Part shown: positions 1 through 9,886 of the stretch, one piece after another
Numbering within the stretch: the first letter of the stretch is position 1
How the letters are laid out: each line of letters opens with the position of its first letter
Origin: Silene noctiflora
Lineage: Eukaryota > Streptophyta > Magnoliopsida > Caryophyllales > Caryophyllaceae
Reading direction: 5' to 3'
Assembly (NCBI GenBank): GCA_009801015.1
Contig: VHZZ01000001.1
Coordinates: 346,107-385,392 of the forward strand
Length of the DNA: 39,286 nt
Position numbers and translations under genes: made by a program
Notes under the pieces: generated by a model
What the model was told of the DNA's origin: nothing
Databases searched by the model: none
Seen by the model: only the letters and a program-made list of their open reading frames with translations

Positions 1-606
1 CAGCATTCACTACTCTTTTCTTTATCTTAGACCATCTCCTTTGCTTTATGGTCATAAGGATATCAGTCCCCAACTTACAGCCTAGCCAATTCTCACAGCC
101 TAGCCAATTCTCAATGAGTTCCCAGACACACTGAGCATACGAGCACTCCTTGAATAGATGTTGCCCAGTCTCTGCTGCAGTCTGACAAATGCAGCAATTA
201 TCATCAGTAGTAATGTGCAGTCTGAACAACTTGGTTTTAAGCAGCAAAGCATCCTGACAAATCAACCAGCCATTGAAAGAATGCTTACGAAGAACCCAAC
301 TATTCCACACACTATGATGCCAAGTAACCTTCTCTCTGTGATTCCTCAAGTAATCATAACAGGCAGAAGTATTAAAAACTCCCTTCCCAACAGTCCACTG
401 ATCCCTATCAAAACCAGGCTTGATAGCACTGATAACAGAACACACCTGCTTCCAGTGCCAGCCTATATCACCAGTAGGAATATACTNGATAGCACTGATA
501 ACAGAACACACCTGCTTCCAGTGCCAGCCTATATCACCAGTAGGAATATACTCAGTCCAGTGAATCCCTTTTAGATAGATTTAGTGCACCCACCTGACCC
601 ATAATT
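1..606 (-). mobile_element. LINE (non-LTR) ORF2 C-terminal relic, zf-RVT region
   Basis: Read on the minus strand, one frame gives the reverse-transcriptase tail and zinc-binding region (zf-RVT) of a plant LINE. It runs LWVRWVH, then YLKGIHWTEY, WNSWVLRKHSFNGWLICQDA, LLLKTKLFRLH and DNCCICQTAAETGQHLFKEC, the last holding the Cys/His pattern typical of zf-RVT. A stop interrupts it after WVH, probably a decayed Gln codon. An 18-bp tandem duplication near 76-112 keeps frame and repeats ENWLGC. The element continues off the left edge and abuts satellite DNA on the right. It is a dead retroelement fragment and not a host gene. Confidence 0.8.
422..552. repeat. 65-bp direct duplication on either side of an N
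   Basis: Bases 422-486 and 488-552 are identical, separated by a single N at 487. This is the pattern left when overlapping contig ends are joined without collapse. It is most likely an assembly artefact inside the LINE relic. Confidence 0.8.
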
Positions 607-1706
607 TATCTGATCCAAAAAACCGTCCGTATGATTTACAGACATTTTTGTTCCAAGACCCTAAAATTCCAAAAACCATGTATTATAGATTTAAAATTGA
701 GCTGTTTGAGAGATCGTATCGGGGCATGTTTCCTTTTCAACTACTTTTTCTACCATGTGTCTGGGGCCGGTTCATGAGTTACTATATTAGATTTTCAGCC
801 CTAAATAGGAAGTATTCATCTATTTTTAAGGATTAGCTGATTTTCGACCAAGACTCGTTTATCGCGTACCAGAACCCTCAAATGTCCTTATTTCTTCTCA
901 AAATTTGTGTGACTACTTTATCTAGCCCGAGGAACTGTATGTATTATTATTTATAAAAAAAAATTCAAGACCCTGAAATCTCAAAAACCGTGTATTATTA
1001 TAGACTTAAATTTGAACCGTTTGAGAGGTCGTACCAGATCGTATTTCGTTTCCTACTAATTTTTCTACCAAGTGTTTGTGGTTGTTTCATGAGTTACCGT
1101 GTTTGATTTTCAGCCATAAAAAAGAATTATTCATTTAGTTTTATGGAATACCGGATTTTCGTCCGAGATCGTTTATCGCGTACCGGCACACTCAAATGTT
1201 CCCTGTTATTTTTAAAAATTTGTGTGGCTGCTTTATCTGAACCGATGAACCGCCTGTATGATTTACATACATTTTTGTTTCGAGACCCTAAAATCCTGAA
1301 ACCGTGTATTATAGACTTAAATTTGAGTCGTTTAGGAGGTCGTACCGGGCCATGTTTTTCTTTTTCTCCCAATTTTTTTACCACGTGTGAGAGGTCGTTT
1401 CATGAGTTGTCGTATTCGATTATTAGCCCTAAATAAGAAGTATTCATATAAATTTAAGGAGTACCTCATTTTCGTACGAGACTTGTTTATTGCGTACGAC
1501 ACTCTAAAATGTCTTCTTTTGCTTCTCAAAATTTGCGTGGCTTCTTTATCTGATATGAAGAACAGTCCGTATAATTTACATACATTTTTGTTCTGGGACG
1601 CTCAAATCCCGAAATCGTGTATATAAATTTGAGTCGTTTAGGAGGTTATACCAGGTCATGTTTCTTTTCCTCCCGATGTTCATCTGAGGCTCCTTTATCG
1701 CGTATC
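607..1706. repeat. Satellite array, left block (~313-bp monomers)
   Basis: About three and a half diverged copies of a tandem unit. Aligned landmarks (the GAGACC/AAGACC that follows the ATTTACAGACATTTTT box) fall at 655, 967, 1282 and 1595, giving spacings of 312, 315 and 313 bp. Each unit also carries CGTGTATTATAGACTTAAAT, TTCATGAGTTACCGTATTCG and TTTATCGCGTACCGGCAC variants. Short open frames here are noise, since they change from copy to copy. The array is cut at 1706 by an LTR insertion and resumes at 3041. Confidence 0.88.
1702..1706. repeat. 5-bp target-site duplication GTATC (left)
   Basis: GTATC at 1702-1706 is repeated exactly at 3041-3045. Removing the DNA between rebuilds a normal satellite monomer (TTTATCGCGTATCGGCACCC), so this is a genuine insertion site. 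Confidence 0.9.
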
Positions 1707-3040
1707 TGTAACACCCCCACACACCAAGGTGCCTTACCAAGACCACCCTAGCATATGGAGATGCTACCATCTTGGTTGTCCGAGGTACAGTATATCAAAA
1801 GAGACTATAAAGAAACATACTTAAAAGTTTAATTATTAATGTCATACAACTCAAAAACCAAAACTCCAAAGGTACGATATAACCATCTCAAAACAATACT
1901 ACTGAAAACTACAAAACTGTTGTAGAACTACAGCGGAAGACTATTAGCTAAACAGACTACGTGATGAGTCCATCCCGTCGAGCCCCGCGAGCTATCCTAA
2001 CACATACCTGTTAATCTACTGCTCACCATCCCCAAATGGATCACCACAGTTTTCAAAACACATAAATGGGGTCAGTTACTGAATAAACAAGATAAGAGTA
2101 ATACACAATAAATAACATCACATACCCCAATCTCCACACCACACTGATCACCTGACTACACATTAAATGTGTAGTTTTGCCATATTACCCATCGCAACAG
2201 GTAATTTACTCCGCCAGTGGGGACAACAACCTTACCACCTAAGCCCTGCTCAAAACCATAGAGCGAATAACCTAATGATCATTAATGTGCACATCCCCTT
2301 GTGACGGGAATCACAAGGGGCGAACAAGGGCATAAAGCCATCCCCGCAAATGACTTCAGTCAGCCGATGACGCACCTCGTGAACCATATACAAACAATAC
2401 AACAACCATAAACTGATAACCATGCCAATTCCAAGAATGTAATCATAGTCACAATATAATCATGCCATCACATCATCTTAAATTATTTAGACAATAACTA
2501 AGTAGGGAAGCCCTACCTTTTCGCATTCCCTATAACTGCAGCCAGTCATACAAATGTACAAGAGTACCACATCGTCACCTACAACAATAATCAACAACTA
2601 CACATCATAAACTGATTTCTACCCCAAAACCCCCAAATCACCCAAATTAAGGTTACACCAAACTTAACACAATAACATAAAAACAACATATTTGACTTAC
2701 CCAAACACCGGTGACCGTAAGGATGTGAAAGTCCACAAAAGTTACGAACCTTAGCTATGGATGTGATGATAACAGTGGAGAGTTGGAGAGCGTCGCTTGA
2801 AGTTATGAAATTTTTAGAGAATAACGGTGCAAAATGAAAAGAGAACTGACGAAATAATCTTTTATACTTCTCCACTATTATAATCAAACCCGCGTCAAAA
2901 ACCCGTAAAAAGCCGGACACTCGATCGAGTACGAGACACTCGGTCGAGTACTACTCACTCGATCGAGTACACACACTCCAGAAACCACATACAATCTACT
3001 CGATAGATTACCCTAAGACCAGAATACTCGAGGTATTACA
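1707..3040 (-). mobile_element. Solo LTR (1,334 bp) inserted in the satellite
   Basis: The element starts TGTAACACCC and ends GAGGTATTACA on the plus strand, so its ends are TG...CA and nearly inverted (TGTAATACC / TGTAACACC), with a perfect 5-bp duplication GTATC outside. That is the structure of a lone LTR left by recombination. Reading it on the minus strand is favoured because a TATAAAAG box lies at about 2859-2867, some 175 bp inside the TGTAATACC end, as expected for U3. The presumed U3 carries the palindromes ACTCGATCGAGT at 2919-2930 and 2957-2968 and variants at 2938-2949 and 2998-3009. A 109-codon open frame (2591-2920, minus) spans R/U5-like sequence and has no recognisable domain. 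Related LTRs are at 26363-26854 and 38800 to the end. Confidence 0.85.
2919..3009. promoter_or_regulatory. Palindrome cluster ACTCGATCGAGT in the LTR
   Basis: Two perfect 12-bp palindromes (2919-2930, 2957-2968) and two variants (ACTCGGTCGAGT at 2938-2949, ACTCGATAGATT at 2998-3009) sit upstream of the TATA-like box. The same motif cluster occurs in the two other LTRs of this family in the window. A regulatory role in U3 is inferred; the motif and its spacing are seen directly. Confidence 0.5.
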
Positions 3041-4020
3041 GTATCGGCACCCTCGAATGTCCTATTGCTTCTGAAAATTTGTGTGGCTACTTTATCTGAC
3101 CCGGGGAACCGTCCGTAAGATTTACAGACATTTTTGTTCTGAGACTCTGAAATTTCGAAAACCGTGTATTAGACTTAAATTTGAGCAGTTTGGAAAGTCG
3201 TAGCGAATCATGTTTGTTTTCCTACTAGTTTTTCTACCAATTGTTTGGGGACGCTTCATGAGTTACCTTATTCGATTTTCATCCGTAAATAAGAAACATT
3301 CATCTAGTTTTAAGGAGTATCCGATTTTCGTCTAAGTCTTATTTATTTTATACTGGAACTCTCAAATGTCCTCTGTTGCATCTCAAAATTTGTGTGTGTA
3401 CTTTATCTGACCCGAGGAACGGTCTTTAATATTTACAGACATTTTTTGTCGGGACTCTGAAACCCGAAAACTGTGTATTATAAACTTAAATTTGAGCAGT
3501 TTAGGAGGTCGTACCGGATCTTGTTTTTCTTTTCCTCCCAATTTTTCTACAACGTGTCAGGGATCGCTTCATGAGTTACCGTATTCGATTATTAGCCCTA
3601 AATAAGAAGTGTTCATATAAATTTGAGTAACTGATTTTCGTCCGAGATTAGTTTCTCGCGCACCGGCACACTTAAATGTCCTCTATTATTTTTTTTTCAA
3701 AATTTGTGTGACAACATCATCTGACTTGAGAAACCGTTTGTATGATTTATCGAATTTTTTTATTCCGAGTCTCTAAAATCCAAAAAATCGTGTATTATAG
3801 ACTTAAATTTGAGTTGTTTGGGAGGTCGTACTAGGTCATGTTTCTTTTCCTCCAATTTTTTTCTACCACATATCAGGAGTCGCTTCATAAGTTATCGCTC
3901 AGCCCTAAATTAGAAGTATTCATTTATTTTTAAGGAGTACCTGATTTTCATCCGAAACTTTTTTATTGTATACCGATTAGCTTAAATGCACTCAATTACT
4001 TCTTAAAATTTGTGTGGTTG
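3041..4020. repeat. Satellite array, right block
   Basis: Continuation of the ~313-bp array. The landmark GAGACT/GGGACT/GAGTCT falls at 3141, 3451 and 3767 (spacing 310 and 316 bp). The last unit decays around 4010-4020, where AAATTTGTGTGGTTGC runs into unrelated sequence. Confidence 0.87.
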
Positions 4021-4854
4021 CATATGGTAAAATCATATGGGAGTTCCTAGGTTAGCAATACGCCCCGCTTGAGGGCCATGGCCCATGGGCTTAAACTAAA
4101 ATTTTCTTGGGCCAATTCTACATGTGAACCTCTCTTTGCATGAGCCTCTACAATGATCATGACATACACGAGTTTCGTTACAAGGTGAAGATGGTGTAAA
4201 ATATGATCAATTTACACCGAAAATATAACCATTTTTAAATTAAAAATTGTCGGAACGATTTTCCAAGTTATAACAGTTTGTCATAAAAATGGTTACATTT
4301 ATCGCTAAATGACGACATTTAACCCGACATTTAACCAGTCTTCAGTTTGTGATGAAAAATGTCCGTCTTCAATGAGAATTTGTGAAAATAATCGTATCAT
4401 CATAGGTAGTAATATGATATCATATTACATTTCCATTTGTGTCCTAATAAACACAATCATAAAATTAATTATTTTCTTAATTTGTCAATAAATCATATAA
4501 CAAACCTATAAAAGTTAGCGTTATTGGTTTTTCAAGGTACTATATTCACATTAAATATAGACATACAACGTAACCTCGAGAAAAAATAAAATAAAAAACA
4601 TGAAAAAAGATTTCCCATGGTATATAGTATTTATCCCGTTATTCCTTTCAATTAGCGGGTTTGAGACTAGTTAGTGGGTTAGATTTAGTAGACATTTCGA
4701 TTTTATTTCTTGTAGTATTGCTCGCCTTCCCTCCTAACAAATTCATTTATTCGATGATTGAATATGAGCAGGGCGGATTATGATTATCAAACTTTTATAA
4801 TTTCTAATAACATGTAACTAAAGATATGGACAAAAGAAAACGTGTATTGGCATA
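4021..4854. other. Intergenic; probable degraded MITE at ~4168-4387
   Basis: No gene recognised. At 4168-4387 the right end (read on minus: CACAAATTCTCATTGAAGACGG) matches the Mutator-like MITE family seen at 8106 and elsewhere, and the left end has a weak partner (GTTACAAGGTGAAGATGG). No clear 9-bp duplication is visible. The rest is AT-rich. Confidence 0.45.
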
Positions 4855-5189
4855 CTAGTATAGTTCTCGTGCAAATGCACGGTATTTTAGATACAAATAT
4901 TTGAGAATTTTACAATTAATTAAACTAATGCAATTTACCTCCATTTTGAAAAGGGTATAAAATTTGCAGATATAATTCCAAGGAAATATTTTATTAGCCT
5001 TATTTATGTAAAAGTTAAACAATGATTGATGTTATAAAATTAATTAGGACATAAATATTGCTTAATTATAAATATAGATAGTCAACATTAACTAATTAGG
5101 AAATAAATATTGTCTAGCAGAATATCACTTGGGCGGAAAATTTGAGCGGGAGAATTTAAAGATGTGTTAATCTTTTAGTATATAGGGGA
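4855..5189 (-). mobile_element. Non-autonomous Helitron, 335 bp
   Basis: On the minus strand it starts A|TCCCCTATATACTAAAAG (5' TC) and ends CTAG|T, just after a small hairpin (CCGTGCATTTGCACGAG). It inserts between A and T without a target duplication. These are the Helitron hallmarks. It encodes no protein. Confidence 0.72.
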
Positions 5190-5591
5190 TGTGTATAAAG
5201 CAAACATAAAAAAATCAAATGGAACGGAGGAAGTAGTATATTTGAATCGCTTTCCTTTTAAAACAAATATGGCCGTTTTACACAAAAACAAGTAGGTACG
5301 GCTCGTGGCTTTCACATGACCTTTGTCGATGGTTAGATCTCACTCGAAGTAGTAACTGATAACAGTATCCGTCTTAAATTAAGATAGCAGTATCCGTCTT
5401 AAATTAAACGACAAGGATAATTGACTGATTTTTTTAAAGAGAACTGAGTGAGTTGGACTAATAACAGTCTACGCGTAGACGACTGCTGGCGACAAGATAG
5501 TCAAAGTATAACTGTAGAAATTGCAAATAATGGATCACATTTCATCGGTTTTCGGAAAATATACGCGGTGTTCTTGTGGTTTGTTTTTTTG
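5190..5591. other. Intergenic with Stowaway-like remnant
   Basis: A Stowaway-type end (GGAACGGAGGAAGTAGTA) lies near 5221-5238 with no partner. A short tandem pair of CAGTATCCGTCTTAAATTAA lies near 5366-5407. No gene is visible. Confidence 0.4.
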
Positions 5592-5962
5592 CCCGAAATA
5601 CCCAATTTTTTGATTCGGAAAATTTTAAGAGGCCATAACTCGTGTTTACGAGTTCAGAAAGTGATATTTTTTTTTTTTGTTCAAATTTATAATCTTTCCG
5701 AGAACTATGACTTGAGAAAAAAAATTGTTGAGTTTGGAATTCGTGACCAAGAGATATCGTCACTCAAAGTTTGTTCTGTCAAAAAAACTTTGACACACAA
5801 TAACTCCTAGCCACGGGATCCAAATACGATAATTTTTTTTTTGAAATAGTAGTTCTCGGAAAGATGATCGATTTGAAAAAAAAAAAATATCACTTTCTGA
5901 AATCATAAACACGAGTTATGACTTCTTAAAGTTTCCCGGATCAAAAAATTTGGTATTTTCCG
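5592..5962. repeat. Foldback: ~118-bp inverted repeat arms
   Basis: The left arm (about 5592-5711) and right arm (about 5847-5962) are imperfect reverse complements. They share CATAACTCGTGTTTA, CAGAAAGTGATATTTTTT and CTTTCCGAGAACTA in the same order when the right arm is read on minus. A ~135-base loop separates them. A transcript would fold into a long hairpin. Family unknown; it may be a foldback/MITE element. A 120-codon open frame that crosses it is a by-product of the repeat. Confidence 0.7.
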
Positions 5963-6239
5963 TAGTATATTTAAGTTGGGTTTGTTGTTATTTGGTACGA
6001 CTTACGAGAGTTGGATTCGAATCGAGTTGTTTTATATAATTTGTGCGGGTTGAGTAATTTTAGACTATTATAACTCGTAAAAGATAATTGTTATTCGCGT
6101 GATTCATGTAATTTCGTGTTGTTAAATTTTTCTAATTTCTCCAAATATTCAATCAGTTTGCAGCAGAATAAACCGAGTGAAGCTAATTATTAATAAACAT
6201 AGTCTCTAAATATTCTACACAAAATTTAGAATCACGAGC
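5963..6239. other. AT-rich intergenic
   Basis: No open frame, TIR or RNA signal recognised in this stretch. Confidence 0.4.
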
Positions 6240-6241
6240 TG

Positions 6242-6510
6242 TCATACAATGAATGTCCAATGGTATCGTAAGGCTCGAACTTCGAGAACCTCAAGCCATG
6301 GTCCGAAGTGAACAAGCTTATGAGCTACCTTATTATTGTTCCTCCGCGTAAACATAAAACACACACTACTAAACGAATTGCAAATTAAACGGATATCATC
6401 GTAAATAAGATGCAAGTCGTTTCTTCCATCCGTCCTCTGTTGCAGGTCCTCCACTACTACCCCACAATCGATCTCTATCTCCGGCCACTTCCTGCTGTCC
6501 GGGAATGCAC
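6242..6510 (-). pseudogene. RNase H-like (RVT_3) domain relic
   Basis: On the minus strand the frame reads EIDCGVVVEDLQQRTDGRND, LHLIYDDIRLICNSFSSVCF and TRRNNNKVAHKLVHFGPW. This matches the C-terminal half of the plant RVT_3 RNase H fold (E-D-C strand, long helix, then R-N-x-N-K-V-A-H-x-L). Such domains come from LINE ORF2 or from free-standing RNase H-like reading frames. The upstream catalytic Asp segment is missing and the frame runs into AT-rich sequence containing the GAGACGGTCTT repeat motif. Probably a retroelement fragment. Confidence 0.65.
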
Positions 6511-6749
6511 GGTATTTTAGATTGTGATGCTTATAGATTTTAGTAATTAAAGAAATTGTACGTATTGCGTGAGACGGTCTTGTAGTGTGAGATAATCCAA
6601 TATGTAAAAACAACTTGCTTATTAGCATAAAATGAATAATTTTTTTTTTAATAAAAATGGTCCATCTAGTAGTATAAAACCGACTTACCCCTATAATTTG
6701 TGTTCAAAAAAAGTCTACTTAGCTCTATATTTTGTGTAAAAAAAAATTG

Positions 6750-6961
6750 TACTCCCTCCGTCCCGGTCATTTGTTGTCCTTTGCTTTTGGCACAAAGACC
6801 AAGGAAATAGGAGGGAGTCAATGGTAAGATGACAAATGGACTAAATTGAATGTGAAATATCAAATTACTCATCAAATGTAATACTAAAATAGAAAGGACA
6901 ACAATTCATTGAGACACCCCAAAATAGAAAAGAACAACAAATGACCGGGACGGAGGGAGTA
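6750..6961. mobile_element. Stowaway (Tc1/mariner) MITE, 208 bp, with TA duplication
   Basis: The element at 6752-6959 starts CTCCCTCCGTCCCGGTCATT and ends with its inverted copy AATGACCGGGACGGAGGGAG. TA flanks both ends (6750-6751, 6960-6961). Non-coding; it needs a mariner transposase in trans. Confidence 0.93.
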
Positions 6962-7159
6962 TATAATTGAAATTTGTTATAGTACAACTTTTACATATAA
7001 GACATAAAAAAAAATCAACTTTTATGGTTAGGACCTTAAAAAAAAAAACAATTTTGTCATTTAAAATCATATACCAATTTGTTGGAAGATATATTGATAT
7101 AATCAAGTACGGCCTAATTCTACATAATAATCTTTATAGAATGGTTAATTAGTGAAAGC

Positions 7160-7566
7160 TCATTCCTTTACTAGAAAATTTGAGCGGAAAAATTTGAGAG
7201 ATGACTTATTCTTTTAGTTTGAAGGGGATGGAAAACTAAAGTTATTAAAGTTGTATTTTTATGAAATCTATATATTTTTACCATAAAATTAAAGATTTTA
7301 TTTTATAATTATACGTGCCAAATTATTCTCTAAAGTTATAATTATTGCATTAATAAATAATTTACGAACTTATAATTTATAGTTTAACATCTATTTTATT
7401 TTGTTTTGATGAAAAAATCATAATTTTGAATTTAATTATAAGATTATGTTTTAATGGAAAGATAATAGTTTAAAGAAAAAAAAGTTTTACTTGTTTCTTT
7501 ATTTAGATAGAAGCATTTGGAGGAAAAAAATTACGAGAATTTTTATTCTCTTACGAGTAAGAGGGA
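7160..7566 (-). mobile_element. Two Helitron 5' fragments, minus strand
   Basis: One 5' end is at 7228 (minus: A|TCCCCTTCAAACTAAAAG), closely like the one at 5189. A second is at 7566 (minus: A|TCCCTCTTACTCGTAAGAG), like the intact element starting at 20755, and its body shares AT-rich sequence with it. Neither has a clear 3' hairpin plus CTAG end, so both appear truncated or nested. Confidence 0.5.
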
Positions 7567-7779
7567 TTAAACCTATTGAGCTTAATTCTTTTTAAATATA
7601 GCCCCAAATAATTTTTTTATTCAAAACCGGATGACAATAAAATGAAATATTTCCTCGTTGTATCGGGTTTTGATCCTCTATAGTCGAATTATTGTGTACT
7701 CTGTATTTATTATCACTTCATATATTATTCTCATATCATTTATAACAAATCTATTAAGGCCTTGTTTTTAAGCTCATTT

Positions 7780-8310
7780 CAATTCAACTTTATTTAATTC
7801 AGTTTAGTTTATCTCATCTCTTCACAAATTAATTCTTTTCAGTTTCATTCAATTCAGCTCAGTTCTATTCAGTTCATTTCATTTTAGCTCCTATGAGCCG
7901 AAAATAAATACTTTATAAAATACAAACTCTAGTGATTTTTTTTTTTTAACAAACTCTAGATAATCTTACCACCACTAAAACCCATTTTACCAATTTTACG
8001 ATAAAATATCCAAACAACCAACATTATTTATAAACATTTGAACAACAAATTTCATTTAACAACCACTACACTTTCAAATACAACACCAATAAACCAATAA
8101 TTTTTCACAAATTCTCAATAAACACGGACGCTTTCCGTCACAAGTTGAAGACGGATAGTAACCCTCTCACAATAAGCAAGTGACATTGTCTATAGGGTGC
8201 TTCATTTCTCCTCCACTTACCTTATTGTGAGAATGACATTATCCGTAACAAGCTAAAAACGGATAGTGTCCGTCACAAATAAGACACGTTGATAACTTAT
8301 TATAAAACCG
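7780..8310. repeat. Duplicated segment, copy A
   Basis: This stretch (CATTTCAATTCA..., CCGAAAATAAATACT, AATCTTACCACCACTAAAAC, then a MITE, then TATAAAACCGTCTCAT) recurs at 9117-9560 in the same order and orientation. Copy A has ~100 bases between CCATTTTAC and CAATAAACCAATAA that copy B lacks. Confidence 0.75.
8097..8300. mobile_element. Mutator-like MITE, 186 bp (family 1, copy A)
   Basis: The element at 8106-8291 starts CACAAATTCTC and ends AGACACGTTG. The right 9-bp flank is ATAACTTAT; the left is ATAATTTTT, a mutated version. Copy B at 9342 keeps the exact pair, which supports the reading. Internally CTCTCACAATAAGCAAGTG pairs with its inverted counterpart, so the element is largely self-complementary. 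Confidence 0.75.
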
Positions 8311-8315
8311 TCTCA

Positions 8316-8539
8316 TCTACATAGTATAAAAGCCAAGTCATTTGGAGAATTCCTATTGGCTCTTGATTTTCGGGAAAAAAATATCAAATTCACAAGATGG
8401 TCCCCGCCAAAAGAACATGAGTTTGATGTTGATTTAATTTATTTAAAACAATATTTATCATCAATACATACATACTACATACAAAATAATAAAGTACAAA
8501 AATTTACAATATGAACTATATATTTTTTGTTTGATAATA
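8316..8539 (+). mobile_element. Helitron 5' fragment
   Basis: A|TCTACATAGTATAAAAGCCAAGTCATTTGG resembles the 5' ends at 8540 and 17695 (ATAAAAG, then TCATTT, then ATTGGxT). No 3' hairpin occurs before the next element starts, so it is truncated or interrupted. Confidence 0.45.
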
Positions 8540-8925
8540 TCTAAATAATATAAAAGTTGAGTCATTTAGATTGTTTTGATTGGTTGCTTCTTTTTAGGAT
8601 TAATTTTTTTTTGTATGGGACCCCCACGTTCTTTAACTTATTTAATTACTTTCTTATCATTTCATTGTTACATTCATTTAAATTACCAAGTTCATATCTA
8701 ATACAACACCTAATATATTTATATCAAAAATTTCCAAAATTTTATAATGTTATTAGGTTCTCAATATAAATTGTATCTTTATAGTAATTATTGTATATAT
8801 ATAATTGATTTTTTTAGACTATATTTTGTGCATTTAAGTTTAGATATTTATCTATTTTGTCAATTTTAATAATAACAATTGTTAAATAAGCAAACCCGTG
8901 CAAGTTTGCACGGGTTTAAAACTAG
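8540..8925 (+). mobile_element. Non-autonomous Helitron, 386 bp
   Basis: Starts A|TCTAAATAATATAAAAG and ends ACTAG|T. Eleven bases before the CTAG is a near-perfect 12-bp-arm hairpin (AAACCCGTGCAA / TTGCACGGGTTT). No target duplication, as expected for Helitrons inserted between A and T. Confidence 0.75.
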
Positions 8926-9116
8926 TAACATAATAAATATAAGCATTTATTCTCTAGATCTATATTACAAAAAACATAAAATAAAAATAATCGCAATACA
9001 TTTAAATATTTTGCATTGTTGATAAAATCAGTTACTGCATTGAACATTTCATATGGAATAAATATGTCGAGATTATATCTTGTTATGTACTACATTGAAC
9101 ATTTAATTATTACGCC

Positions 9117-9560
9117 TCGTGCATTTCAATTTAGCTCATCTCATTTTTTCACAAATTGATTCTTTTTAGCTTCATTCAATTTAGCTCAGTTCAATTCATT
9201 TCATTTTAACTCCTATGAACCGAAAATAAATACTCTATAAAATACAAACGCTATTGGATTTTTTTTTTTTTTTTTTTTTTTACAAACTCTAGAGAATCTT
9301 ACCACCACTAAAACCCATTTTACAATAAACCAATAACTTATCACAAATTCTCATAAAAGACGGGCACTATACGTCACAAGCTGAAGACGAAGACGAAGAC
9401 GTATAATGCCCCTCTCACAATAAAAAAGTGAAATTATCTATACGGTTTTCCATTTCTCCTCCACTTACCTTATCGTGAGAAGGACATTATCCGTCACAAG
9501 CTAAAAACGGATAATATCTGTCACAAGCAAGACACTTTGATAACTTATTATAAAACCGTC
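9117..9560. repeat. Duplicated segment, copy B
   Basis: Second copy of 7780-8310, including the nested MITE. Because the MITE sits at the same place in both, its insertion came before the duplication. The copy ends just upstream of the VQ gene's likely promoter. Confidence 0.75.
9333..9548. mobile_element. Mutator-like MITE, 198 bp (family 1, copy B)
   Basis: The element at 9342-9539 is bounded by an exact 9-bp duplication ATAACTTAT (9333-9341, 9540-9548). Nine-base duplications are the mark of Mutator-like elements. It starts CACAAATTCTC and ends AGACACTTTG, and contains repeats of GACGGATA and inverted CTCTCACAATA / TATCGTGAGA. Confidence 0.85.
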
Positions 9561-9886
9561 TCATACTTAAAAGAATCCCAACAACATGAGCCGTTCCAAT
9601 GTCCCATAAGAGAACGAGAGACAAATACGTGCCCCAAGAGAACGCGTTTATCAAATGTCCCTACACATTCTCCCTTCTCATTTCTCACCCGTTGCTCCCT
9701 CAAATCACCGTCCTATTTATTCCCCTTCTCCTTCTCCTCTTTGCCTCCCTCTCCTTTCTTCCCTCCCTACTTATATCATTTCTTCTTCCCTTTTTTCGTC
9801 TTACGATTAAACAAGTTAACGCAATTATATTTATTCCCATCGTATCAGTATTAGTATTAGTATTAGTATTATTACGGAAAACAAAA
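9549..9886 (+). promoter_or_regulatory. Promoter and pyrimidine-rich 5' leader of the VQ gene
   Basis: Between the MITE and the start codon lies a C/T-rich leader (about 9660-9800) typical of plant 5' UTRs, followed by a (TTAGTA)n microsatellite at about 9846-9870. CCTATTTATTCC near 9712 is a possible TATA variant. The start of transcription cannot be fixed from sequence alone. Confidence 0.4.

Noticed and set aside
648..1770. Several open frames of 60-97 codons on both strands
   Set aside because: They lie in tandem satellite monomers, shift between copies and have no domain.
5448..5810. 120-codon frame
   Set aside because: It crosses the foldback repeat arm and includes long T-runs; no domain.
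9599..9886. In-frame upstream ATG extending the VQ protein to 303 aa
   Set aside because: The extra codons translate a C/T-rich leader and microsatellite; the conserved MASLEMASFD start is at 9887.
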